A stretch of DNA of 28,523 nucleotides. Source: Acidobacteriaceae bacterium (GTDB lineage Bacteria > Acidobacteriota > Terriglobia > Terriglobales > Acidobacteriaceae). This document shows positions 14,730 through 21,830 of this stretch, piece by piece. Below the pieces are notes generated by a model that was given only the letters and a program-made list of their open reading frames with translations, made no database searches and was not told the DNA's origin. The first letter of the stretch is position 1, and each line of letters begins with the position of its first letter. Made by a program: the position numbers and the translations under genes. Where the stretch lies: contig PLUJ01000276.1 of NCBI GenBank assembly GCA_003165455.1, positions 4,568-33,090 on the forward strand, given 5' to 3'.

Positions 14730-15108
14730 TCGAAAAAACAATGTCAGGATCGTGCTGCGAGATTCTCAGGTGGCAGCCGTTTTTCTTGCAGTACTGCTTT
14801 TGTCGCTTTCGCCCCTGCAAGGGCAAGATCGCAAGTCTGGAATGGCGAATGTGAACGCGGACCTGCCCGCCGGCGCAATGCAATCCAAAGCCACAACCAC
14901 ATGCCTGGAGTGTCACGAGGCTCGCATCATTCTGCAGCAGCGCCTTAGCAAGGCGGCGTGGGCAAAAGAGGTCGACAAGATGACGAAGTGGGGAGCGCTG
15001 GTTGAGCCAGCCGATCGTGAAGCTCTCATCGACTACTTGAGCGCCAACTTCAGTCCTGACAAGCCACCGTATGAGCCGCAAAGAACTGCGGAAAAGGCTG
15101 GCAAGTAA
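14719..15108 (+). CDS. Monohaem c-type cytochrome, probable sulfite dehydrogenase subunit (SorB-like)
   Basis: The GTG at 14719 lies 11 bases inside the end of the sulfite dehydrogenase gene, with GAAGG just upstream, so the two are translationally coupled. The 129-residue product has a membrane-spanning signal segment (about 16-34, VAAVFLAVLLLSLSPLQG) and a small cytochrome domain. The haem site is C62-LE-C65-H66 (TTCLECHEAR), and M89 in VDKMTKWGA is the likely distal ligand. The helical end EALIDYLSANF is typical of small class I cytochromes. It should take electrons from the molybdenum subunit in the periplasm and pass them towards the respiratory chain. The link to SorB rests on gene order and coupling more than on sequence. 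Confidence 0.85.
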   Translation: MFSSRKNNVRIVLRDSQVAAVFLAVLLLSLSPLQGQDRKSGMANVNADLPAGAMQSKATTTCLECHEARIILQQRLSKAAWAKEVDKMTKWGALVEPADREALIDYLSANFSPDKPPYEPQRTAEKAGK

Positions 15109-15332
15109 TCGTGTAGGTGCGGTGCTGTTGGAGCGGTGCGAAGAGAGAAGACAGAAGAGAGATTGAAAAGCAACGCGCTGCCGACCCAATGCTCATAGCG
15201 TGAACACTACGGCAGCGCTGCATTCTGAACCCAAACCGAATACTGAGATGAGAAGGAGTGTAAGAAAGTTGGTTGTCTAATTCTAGTGCCTAGCAGGGTA
15301 CCGGCAAGTTATTATCCAGGTCATCAAGCCCG

Positions 15333-16886
15333 CTAAACTGTTTCTTCCATTTTTCCGGATCCTTCGGCGCGGGTGCCTTTTTCCGGCCGCAGCAAGGGAA
15401 AAAGAATTACGTCGCGAATGGTATGCGAATCGGTCAGCAGCATGCATAGGCGGTCGACGCCCATGCCAACTCCCCCAGCGGGCGGCATACCATACGATAG
15501 CGCGCGGATGTAGTCTTCATCCATCTGGTGCGCTTCGTCGTCGCCGCGCTCGCGCTCCTTCAGTTGATCCTCGAAACGCCGCCTCTGATCTTCCGGATCG
15601 TTCAGTTCACTGAATCCGTTGGAGATCTCCATTTGTCCGGCAAAAATCTCGAAGCGTTCCGTCCACTCCGTCTCATCCGGCTTTTGTTTTGAGAGAGGCG
15701 AGATTGCAGTGGGGAATTCATAGATGATGGTGGGCTGCGTGAGATGTTCCTCCGCTACCGCCTCGAAGAGATTCGCAATCGTTTTGCCGAGAGGGTCTTT
15801 GGGATCGTAGGCCATGTGCGAACGTGCCTGGTTGAAGCGCTCTACAAATTGCTTCAAGCAGTCAGGCGAAGCGAAGTCGTGCATCTCGGGCTTTGCACCC
15901 GCAGCGTCCGGCCAATAGTGGATAATCGCTTCGCGCATCGTGAAGCGCCGCCAATTGCCCCAGTCGATTTCGTGTTCTCCCCACTTCGTTTTAGTTCCGC
16001 CGGTCACATCGTGCGCTGCCTGGGTGATCAGCTCCTGCGTTAAATCCATTACTCCCTGATAGTCGGTGTAGGCCTGATAAAACTCCAGCATGGTGAACTC
16101 CGGATTCCAACGCCATCCGAGACCCTCGTTCCGGAAATTGCGATTGATCTCATAGACCCGATCGAATCCTCCCACCACGAGCCGCTTCAAATAAAGTTCC
16201 GGCGCAATGCGCAGGAATAAATCCATGTCGAGAGTGTTGTGGTGCGTCACGAACGGACGCGCCACCGCTCCTCCAGCGATCGGTTGCATCATGGGAGTCT
16301 CCACTTCAACAAAATCGTGAGATTCCAGAGTGCGCCGCAGCGACTGGACCAGTTGGCTGCGCTTCAGAAAAACTTCCCGTACGCCGGGGTTCATCAGGAG
16401 ATCCACGTAGCGCTGACGGTAGCGCAGTTCCACGTCGGTAAGGCCGTGAAATTTTTCGGGCAATGGCAGGAGGTCTTTGCTGAGAAAAGTGATTTCCTCG
16501 ACGTGAATGCTGAGTTCACCGGTTCGTGTGCGGAACAGGTAGCCGCTTACGCCAACGTGATCGCCGAGATCAAGCAGCTTATAAAGTTCGAATCCCTGGT
16601 CGCCGACGGCATCTTTTTTGACATAAATTTGCAGCCGCTCTCCGCCTTGTTGCAAATGGCAGAAGCCAGCCTTGCCCATTAGCCGAATGGCCATGATTCG
16701 CCCGGCGGCACGCACATTGACTCGCGGAGTTTCCAGTTGCTCCGCGCTCTTGTCTGAATACTCCTTCAGAATCTGGGGAATGGTATGGGTGAAGTCGTAT
16801 TTGCTGCGATAAGCGGCCTGCCCCAGTGCCTCGATCTGCTTTAGTTTCTGGCGCCGTAATTCGTAAACGTTTTCGTCGAATGCCAA
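15333..16886 (-). CDS. lysS: Lysyl-tRNA synthetase, class II
   Basis: This cytoplasmic enzyme charges tRNA-Lys. The frame is open for 84 codons upstream, but family sequence begins at AFDENVYELRRQKLKQIEAL. A TTG at 16884-16886 with AAAGGA five bases ahead gives the right start and a normal 517-residue protein. The N-terminal OB-fold anticodon domain runs to about residue 150 (VRAAGRIMAIRLMGKAGF). The catalytic domain has motif 1 near VEVETPMMQP, motif 2 in INRNFRNEG and motif 3 in GMGVDRLCMLLTD, ending DVILFPLLRPE. After motif 2 the usual RHNPEFTM reads RWNPEFTM within GLGWRWNPEFTMLEFY, an unusual swap. It is divergent from the regulator-like gene at 17031, with 144 bases between. Confidence 0.96.
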   Translation of the reverse strand: MAFDENVYELRRQKLKQIEALGQAAYRSKYDFTHTIPQILKEYSDKSAEQLETPRVNVRAAGRIMAIRLMGKAGFCHLQQGGERLQIYVKKDAVGDQGFELYKLLDLGDHVGVSGYLFRTRTGELSIHVEEITFLSKDLLPLPEKFHGLTDVELRYRQRYVDLLMNPGVREVFLKRSQLVQSLRRTLESHDFVEVETPMMQPIAGGAVARPFVTHHNTLDMDLFLRIAPELYLKRLVVGGFDRVYEINRNFRNEGLGWRWNPEFTMLEFYQAYTDYQGVMDLTQELITQAAHDVTGGTKTKWGEHEIDWGNWRRFTMREAIIHYWPDAAGAKPEMHDFASPDCLKQFVERFNQARSHMAYDPKDPLGKTIANLFEAVAEEHLTQPTIIYEFPTAISPLSKQKPDETEWTERFEIFAGQMEISNGFSELNDPEDQRRRFEDQLKERERGDDEAHQMDEDYIRALSYGMPPAGGVGMGVDRLCMLLTDSHTIRDVILFPLLRPEKGTRAEGSGKMEETV

Positions 16887-17008
16887 GAGGATCCTTTGAC
16901 AGGGAATTGCGCCTTCCAGCGCGGGCAGAGAAAACTGTGAAACGCGATTATAAACAACCGGACGCCTTCCCGCGCGCATCTCGGGAAATGCCACAGCCAA
17001 ATCCTGAA

Positions 17009-17038
17009 TGTACCTTAATATCATGGTACAATGGTACA
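17009..17038 (+). promoter_or_regulatory. GGTACA repeats at the start of the regulator-like gene (possible operator)
   Basis: TGTACC (17009-17014) faces GGTACA at 17025-17030, and ATGGTACA is repeated directly at 17023-17030 and 17031-17038. The repeats surround a TAATAT box (17016-17021) and run into the start codon of the gene at 17031. Such an arrangement would suit repression by a dimeric DNA-binding protein, possibly the product itself. Confidence 0.35.
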
Positions 17039-17333
17039 CATGGTCGAGGAATCCAAGCTGTTGGTGGAGCGGGTCCAAACCGGAGTCCGCATGGAAAAGC
17101 GGTTGCTGAAAATTCTGAAAGCATTTGCCGAATATCACGACATGACTCTTGGCGATCTGCTGGAAGGCATAGTTCTACATGCATTCGATGGGAAGACTCC
17201 CTTTAGCCCCGCGTCTCTTGAGCGTATTCAGGAGTTGAAGCGCTTCTACGAATTTGATTTGGATTCGACCGCCAGCCACCGGCTGAAGGAAATCAAAAGC
17301 AGAGCTGTCCGCAGGCGCTCTGGCGAAAGATAA
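17031..17333 (+). CDS. Small basic protein, possible ribbon-helix-helix-like regulator (100 aa)
   Basis: The product is soluble, 100 residues, and starts at one of two ATGs (17031 or 17040); no ribosome site precedes either, and a TAATAT box about 10 bases upstream suggests a near-leaderless message. The middle (VQTGVRMEKRLLKILKAFAE, then YHDMTLGDLLEGIVLHAF) resembles a strand followed by two helices, as in ribbon-helix-helix proteins, and the C-terminus is basic (LKEIKSRAVRRRSGER). I cannot name the family. GGTACA repeats overlap its start. It precedes a DoxX-like membrane protein by 23 bases on the same strand and diverges from lysS. Confidence 0.7.
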   Translation: MVHMVEESKLLVERVQTGVRMEKRLLKILKAFAEYHDMTLGDLLEGIVLHAFDGKTPFSPASLERIQELKRFYEFDLDSTASHRLKEIKSRAVRRRSGER

Positions 17334-17356
17334 ACAGAAAAGATAAGGACATACCT

Positions 17357-17698
17357 ATGGCATCGCAACGCACAGAAATCGCGTTTACCGGTTTGCAGTG
17401 GACTCTCGGGGTGGTGATCCTCATCGAAGCGATCCTTTTTCTAATGCCAAATGCTGCTCACAGCTTCGCCCGGACCCACATGCCGAATATCGTCCGGTTG
17501 ATTCTCGGCTTTGGCGAAATCGCTGGCTGCATCCTTATGCTACTTCCGCGAACCGTGATTCGTGGCGCGTGGCTGCTGGTCGCGGTGTTTGCACTTGCCA
17601 TTCTGATTCATCTCCTTCATGGCATGTATGAAGTTGGAAATCTAGCGATCTACACCGCTGCGGCCTGGGCCATCGCCTTAGGGAAAACCAACGCGTAG
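17357..17698 (+). CDS. Small four-helix membrane protein (DoxX-like)
   Basis: A ribosome site (AAGGA) lies before the ATG. The 113-residue product has about four membrane segments (roughly 11-30, 42-62, 67-88 and 93-109), with GLQWTLGVVILIEAILFLMP at the front, a Gly/Glu-containing second helix (LILGFGEIAGCILMLLPR) and HLLHGMYEVGNLA before the last helix. The size and helix pattern fit the broad DoxX/DUF-type inner-membrane families, whose roles are mostly unclear. It sits between the regulator-like gene and the P-loop gene (5 bases between), probably in one transcript. Confidence 0.75.
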   Translation: MASQRTEIAFTGLQWTLGVVILIEAILFLMPNAAHSFARTHMPNIVRLILGFGEIAGCILMLLPRTVIRGAWLLVAVFALAILIHLLHGMYEVGNLAIYTAAAWAIALGKTNA

Positions 17699-17703
17699 CC
17701 ATC

Positions 17704-18345
17704 ATGGTCGCGTTCAAAGCATTACTCGTAGAAGGAACGTCTGGCGTAGGTAAATCGAGGCTGATCGACGCTCTGATTCGCCGCCACGTCGATTCGTCCA
17801 GGTGCAAAAAAATCAGAACATTGGTTCATCTCGCCCAATCGCACACCTATGGGCCCCTTGCGGGATCGGAAGATGATGGCACTCTTACCGTCGGTGCGAA
17901 CCTTGATCATCTTGATCACATTGTTGGCGCTATGGAGTGGCTCCACGCGGGCGTGCGGGAGCATAAGCGACCGTGGTGCTTTGTGATTGTCGATACTTTG
18001 CATTTGACGCACTGCGTGCGTCCAGGCGTTGTACGGTGGGATGACGTAGCGCAGGTCGATCAAAGGTTGGCAGCAATTGGTTGCAGGTTGCTTTTTTTAG
18101 AAGCCACCCCCGCCACGATTTGGGAGAGAGGAATAAAGCCCAGGGTTGATGAACAATTTATTCGGGAGTACGCCAGAAAATTTGGCCAGACAAACGAGGA
18201 CATCCACCAACATTTCGTGCGAGAGCAGAAAACCCTCGCTGGGCTATTTTCTCGATCGGCGATGCCAAAGCTTCACCTGAGCGGCGAGAACGACATTGAG
18301 CGCTTGGTGGAACAGGCTTATCAATATTGGGCAGAAACGGATTGA
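17704..18345 (+). CDS. P-loop NTPase, thymidylate/nucleoside kinase-like
   Basis: The 213-residue soluble product begins with a strand and a Walker A loop (LLVEGTSGVGKSRLIDALI, GTSGVGKS at 11-18). A Walker B-like strand follows at about 92-97 (CFVIVDTLHLT), and LLFLEATPATIWERGI resembles the lid/base-binding area of nucleotide kinases. The C-terminal half is helical (FIREYARKFGQTNEDIHQHF). The layout fits small-molecule kinases such as thymidylate or deoxynucleoside kinases, but the DRY/ERS-type base-binding motif is not recognised, so the substrate is unknown. It follows the DoxX-like gene by five bases and precedes an unknown gene by 15. Confidence 0.75.
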   Translation: MVAFKALLVEGTSGVGKSRLIDALIRRHVDSSRCKKIRTLVHLAQSHTYGPLAGSEDDGTLTVGANLDHLDHIVGAMEWLHAGVREHKRPWCFVIVDTLHLTHCVRPGVVRWDDVAQVDQRLAAIGCRLLFLEATPATIWERGIKPRVDEQFIREYARKFGQTNEDIHQHFVREQKTLAGLFSRSAMPKLHLSGENDIERLVEQAYQYWAETD

Positions 18346-18360
18346 GCGAGGGTCGGTTTT

Positions 18361-18768
18361 GTGACCGAAGTGGAAATAATCCGGGCGTTCGAAGCGGGAT
18401 TGGTCAGCGGGGATTCCTTCCATCACGCCGATCACGTCCATCTGGCATTCGCCTACCTGAGCACCTTTCCGGTGTTCACTGCTTTAGAAAGATTTTCCAG
18501 CGCGCTCAAGCGCTTCGCTGCCGCTAACGGCAAACCGCGCCTTTACAACGAAACTGTTACCTGTGCATATTTCTTTTTGATCAACGAACGAATCGCCCGC
18601 ACCAAGCATTCGAATTGGGAAGAATTTTCGGCGAGCAACACGGACCTTTTTGTGTGGAGAAATGGCGCTCTATTCCATTACTATCGCGCGACCACGCTTC
18701 AGTCAGATCTCGCGAAAAATGTTTTTATCCTTCCGGATAAATATCTTGAGAGCGAAACATCTCCTTGA
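18361..18768 (+). CDS. Conserved-looking protein of unknown function with an HHADHVHLA motif (135 aa)
   Basis: The start is a GTG at 18361, with GAGGG about nine bases upstream and 15 bases after the P-loop gene. The product is soluble and largely helical. The most striking part is FHHADHVHLAFAYLS (about 20-34), with four His and an Asp in one helix, which could be a metal site. Later segments are ALERFSSALKRFAAANGKPR and TVTCAYFFLINERIART. I do not recognise a named family. It is the last gene of the run that starts at 17031, and its stop lies within the probable promoter of nuoA. Confidence 0.7.
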   Translation: MTEVEIIRAFEAGLVSGDSFHHADHVHLAFAYLSTFPVFTALERFSSALKRFAAANGKPRLYNETVTCAYFFLINERIARTKHSNWEEFSASNTDLFVWRNGALFHYYRATTLQSDLAKNVFILPDKYLESETSP

Positions 18769-18793
18769 ACTGCCTACCCATCGGCGTTAAGAT
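18765..18793 (+). promoter_or_regulatory. Putative promoter of nuoA
   Basis: TTGAAC (18765-18770) and TAAGAT (18788-18793) are spaced by 17 bases, each matching the consensus at 4 of 6 positions. They lie 49-77 bases before the nuoA ATG and overlap the preceding gene's stop. Confidence 0.4.
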
Positions 18794-18841
18794 GGCACGC
18801 TTACACTTGACGCCATGCCTTCGAATCGTGGGAGTTAACCT

Positions 18842-19198
18842 ATGCCGCAAAATTATGTCCCTATCTTCATTTTCATGGCGGTGATCGGAATACTTCTGCC
18901 CATCACTCTGCTTGCGGCAAAATTGGTTCGTCCCAGCAACCCCAGTAAAACCAAGCTGATGCCTTATGAGTGCGGCATCGACCCCATCGACAACGCGCGC
19001 GGACGCTACACCGTGCGCTATTACATTGTGGCGATTCTTTTTGTGGTTTTCGACGTCGAGACTATCTTTCTATTTCCCTGGGCGGTCAAGTTCAAAGCTC
19101 TCGGCGTATTCGGTCTGATTGAAATGCTGGTTTTTCTGGCAATCCTCATCGTTGGCTACATCTGGGTCTGGCAAAAAGGCGCGCTGGAATGGGTGTAA
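18842..19198 (+). CDS. nuoA: NADH-quinone oxidoreductase subunit A
   Basis: NuoA is a small membrane subunit of proton-pumping complex I, at the joint between the quinone site and the membrane arm. The 118-residue length is normal. Three membrane helices are visible (about 7-27, 62-82 and 88-112). The conserved loop LMPYECGIDPIDNARGRYTVRYY and FDVETIFLFPWA identify the subunit clearly. GGGAG lies nine bases before the ATG. In most bacteria nuoB follows directly, but here the next gene is on the opposite strand and the next subunit is nuoC, so nuoA is cut off from the rest of the operon. Confidence 0.97.
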   Translation: MPQNYVPIFIFMAVIGILLPITLLAAKLVRPSNPSKTKLMPYECGIDPIDNARGRYTVRYYIVAILFVVFDVETIFLFPWAVKFKALGVFGLIEMLVFLAILIVGYIWVWQKGALEWV

Positions 19199-19218
19199 CC
19201 GCGCTTCCCTAAAGTGTT

Positions 19219-19827
19219 CTAAGCCTTGACGAACGTTGTTAAGCCGCGCCGTGCGCGTTCACGAAGCTGACACTCGCGTAGCGTTTCTGCGAGCGCTTCC
19301 AGTTTAGGAACTCCGTAGATATAAAAATTCTCAAATTCCGCGTCCGACGAGAACAGGTGCAACTCCGAATAGCCCAACAGTCGCATTCCCAGCGGTTTGA
19401 GGAATTCGAAGTGGTCGACGCGGAACAGTTCGAGACTTTCTTGCTTCGTTGAAAGCAGATTCTGTTCCCGTTTTATCCTCTGAGTCGTGATTCTGTAGTG
19501 CGTACGCAGACTCTGCAAGTAGAAGTGTAGAAAGATAATCGCGCACAGCGCCAGGGAGCCGAGGACCGTGTACAAGACGCCATCCCTGACATCCTTGGAA
19601 TTAAGGGCATAACCGACCACGACGGCCAGCGCGATTATGACGAGAAAAGGCACGAGTTGGCCGACGCTGTAAATCATAGCCGGGTGGCCGGAAAACAGGT
19701 CCTTCTCGCTTGAGAGTTCGTTCGATGCCGAAAAGGCCGCCAAATCCGTGTTGCAGAAGCGGCACTTAATGGCGACGGCTTTGATGGTTTCACCGCAGAC
19801 TGGGCAAGCCTTCTCGTCACTATCCAT
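19219..19827 (-). CDS. Membrane protein with N-terminal zinc ribbon and PH-like domain
   Basis: The ATG at 19825-19827 is chosen because GGAAGGA lies seven bases ahead; an upstream in-frame ATG (19860) has no such site. The 202-residue protein starts with a zinc ribbon (C8PVC11 and C22RFC25), then two membrane helices (about 54-75 and 83-105) and a C-terminal domain of bacterial PH type (YRITTQRIKREQNLLS, then VDHFEFLKPLGMRLLGYSEL). Such proteins resemble YdbS/YdbT-like bPH_2 membrane proteins, of unclear role. It lies on the opposite strand between nuoA and nuoC, in the spot usually held by nuoB. It is not a complex I subunit by sequence. Confidence 0.82.
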   Translation of the reverse strand: MDSDEKACPVCGETIKAVAIKCRFCNTDLAAFSASNELSSEKDLFSGHPAMIYSVGQLVPFLVIIALAVVVGYALNSKDVRDGVLYTVLGSLALCAIIFLHFYLQSLRTHYRITTQRIKREQNLLSTKQESLELFRVDHFEFLKPLGMRLLGYSELHLFSSDAEFENFYIYGVPKLEALAETLRECQLRERARRGLTTFVKA

Positions 19828-19920
19828 AAACGATCCTTCCAGATCAGAATCATAGCGCAAAGGCGACCGGATCAGTCTTTACAATCGGGTCGAACTTTCT
19901 TGCCATTGTGACGTAGCTCG

Positions 19921-19949
19921 TTGACACCGCTTCCCCAAGCTGATAAAAG
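19921..19949 (+). promoter_or_regulatory. Putative promoter of the nuoC-N operon
   Basis: A perfect TTGACA (19921-19926) is followed after 17 bases by TAAAAG (19944-19949), about 50 bases before the nuoC start. A separate promoter fits the isolation of nuoC from nuoA by an opposite-strand gene. Confidence 0.5.
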
Positions 19950-19999
19950 TTATCGTTCTCTCCGAGACGTGCTCGCCGGAGATTGGTGCGTTCTGCGCT

Positions 20000-20638
20000 A
20001 TGCCGGACGAAAACAAATCGCCATCTTCTGCGCCACCGGCAGGAAGTCCGGCAAGCCCTGCACCGCCGAATCCGGCCGCTGCCTCCACGGCGTCCGTCCC
20101 CGGAAAACCTGCAGCAGCCCCCAAGCCAGCCGCTCCTACCCCTATTCCATGGGATTCTCCCATGATCGCGAAGCTGAAAGGATCTTACGGTTCTGGCATT
20201 CAGGCTCTCACCTACGCGGGCCAGAACTACATATTGGTTGATCGCAGTCTCATTCCTGACCTGCTTCATGTGCTTCGTAACGAGGAGCAATTCGATTACT
20301 GCGTGGACATCACGGCAGTGCACTATCCCAATCGTGACAAACCATTCGACGTGCTGTGGGTCCTCTATTCGTTCGCCCGCAACGAGCGTATCCGTGTGAC
20401 AACGCAAATCTCGGACGGCGAAACCCTGCCCAGTTCGGTTCCCATATGGCCGGGAGCGAACTGGCTGGAGCGCGAAGTCTATGACATGTTTGGAATCAAG
20501 TTCGATGGACATCCTGACATGAAGCGGATTCTGTTGCCCGATGGCTGGAAGGGACACCCTCTAAGAAAGGACTACCCCATTCTCCAGCAGGACACCGAGT
20601 GGGTGCAGATCAATTTGGGAATTGAAAGCGGCCAGTGA
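20000..20638 (+). CDS. nuoC: NADH-quinone oxidoreductase subunit C with Pro/Ala-rich N-terminal extension
   Basis: NuoC (30-kDa subunit) is part of the hydrophilic arm of complex I near the quinone site. The family core starts near residue 53 and ends with the signature WLEREVYDMFGIKFDGHPD, then KRILLPDGW and HPLRKDYP. Ahead of it are about 48 residues made almost wholly of Pro, Ala and Ser (ASPAPPNPAAASTASVPG, then AAAPKPAAPTPIPW), a disordered tail not usual in NuoC. The ATG at 20000 has only a weak ribosome site; an ATG at 20162 would remove the tail but has none. NuoD follows after 37 bases. Confidence 0.95.
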   Translation: MPDENKSPSSAPPAGSPASPAPPNPAAASTASVPGKPAAAPKPAAPTPIPWDSPMIAKLKGSYGSGIQALTYAGQNYILVDRSLIPDLLHVLRNEEQFDYCVDITAVHYPNRDKPFDVLWVLYSFARNERIRVTTQISDGETLPSSVPIWPGANWLEREVYDMFGIKFDGHPDMKRILLPDGWKGHPLRKDYPILQQDTEWVQINLGIESGQ

Positions 20639-20675
20639 CGCCCACTGGAACAGTGAAACGGGCGGTGAACAGGTA

Positions 20676-21830
20676 ATGACTGAATCGGACAGCGCGCTCT
20701 CGCATCTCGACCTCGAAACTCCCGAGAAGCCATTTCTTGATGCCAACGAACTGGTCATCAACATGGGTCCGCAGCACCCGGCCACCCACGGCGTGCTTCG
20801 AGTGATTCTGCGCCTCGACGGTGAAAAAGTTCTTGGCCTGGAATGCGTAATCGGCTATCTGCACCGCGGCGTCGAAAAGATTGGCGAGCATCGTACCTAC
20901 ACGATGTTCAATCCATATGTCGACCGCATGGATTACGTGGCTGCGGTCTCGAACGGACTGGGTTACTGCGAGACCATAGAGAAGCTTCTCAATGTCGAAG
21001 CGCCTCCTCGCGCTCAATATGTCCGTGTCATCCTTACGGAGCTTAACCGGATCGCCAGTCACCAGCTATGGCTGGGGACTCATGCCCTCGATATCGGCGC
21101 CATCACGCCACTTTTCTACACGTTCCGGGATCGCGAAGAGATTCTCAAAATCTACGAAAAATATTGCGGCGCACGCCTTACTACACATGCCTTTCGCATC
21201 GGCGGCCTGCAATATGAAACTTACGCTGGCTTCGAGCAGGATGTACGAAACTTCCTGAATTTCTTTCTTCCCAAGATTGACGAGTACGAGGAACTGCTCA
21301 CCACCAACCGCATCTGGGTGGAGCGGACAAGAAATGTTGGAATAATCTCCGGAAAGGATTGCATTGCGCTCGGCGTCACCGGTCCCGTGCTCCGCGCGAG
21401 CGGGGTGAAATGGGACCTGCGCAAAGCCCAGCCCTATGCCAACTATAAGAATTTCGATTTCGATATTCCCATCGGACAGAATGGCGATACCTACGATCGA
21501 TACCTGGTCCGCGTGGCAGAGATGCGGCAATCCGTTCGAATCATCGAGCAGGCCGTGGAGGCAATCCCCGAGGGCCCGATCATGGCCAAAGTTCCGAAAG
21601 TGATAAAGCCTGCGGTGGGCGAGGTCTACCACTCCATTGAAGCTCCTAAGGGTGAGCTCGGATATTTCGTGGTTAGCGATGGCTCCACGCAGCCTTATCG
21701 GGTACGCGTGCGTCCGCCCTCGTTCGTGAATCTGCAAGCCCTGGATAAGATGTGCCGCGGCCAGCTGGTGGCCGACGTGATCGCGGTGATCGGCACGCTC
21801 GATATTGTTCTCGGCGAGGTAGACCGCTGA
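20676..21830 (+). CDS. nuoD: NADH-quinone oxidoreductase subunit D
   Basis: NuoD (49-kDa subunit, related to the large subunit of NiFe hydrogenases) forms much of the quinone-binding cavity. The 384-residue product carries MGPQHPATHGVLRVIL near the start, IGYLHRGVEKIGEHRTY, LTELNRIASHQLWLGTHALD, GVKWDLRKAQPYANY and a C-terminal RPPSFVNLQAL and GTLDIVLGEVDR. The hydrogenase Ni-binding Cys are absent, as expected. The ATG at 20676 gives a normal N-terminus; the frame extends 18 codons further upstream from a TTG. Its stop overlaps the nuoH start in TGATG, so they are coupled. Confidence 0.97.
   Translation: MTESDSALSHLDLETPEKPFLDANELVINMGPQHPATHGVLRVILRLDGEKVLGLECVIGYLHRGVEKIGEHRTYTMFNPYVDRMDYVAAVSNGLGYCETIEKLLNVEAPPRAQYVRVILTELNRIASHQLWLGTHALDIGAITPLFYTFRDREEILKIYEKYCGARLTTHAFRIGGLQYETYAGFEQDVRNFLNFFLPKIDEYEELLTTNRIWVERTRNVGIISGKDCIALGVTGPVLRASGVKWDLRKAQPYANYKNFDFDIPIGQNGDTYDRYLVRVAEMRQSVRIIEQAVEAIPEGPIMAKVPKVIKPAVGEVYHSIEAPKGELGYFVVSDGSTQPYRVRVRPPSFVNLQALDKMCRGQLVADVIAVIGTLDIVLGEVDR

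Noticed and set aside
16887..17138. 84-codon N-terminal extension of lysS
   Set aside because: It does not look like LysS, it overlaps the divergent gene, and a TTG with AAAGGA gives the normal start.
19850..20557. Minus-strand 235-codon ORF opposite nuoC
   Set aside because: It is the shadow of nuoC and its Pro/Ala-rich tail.
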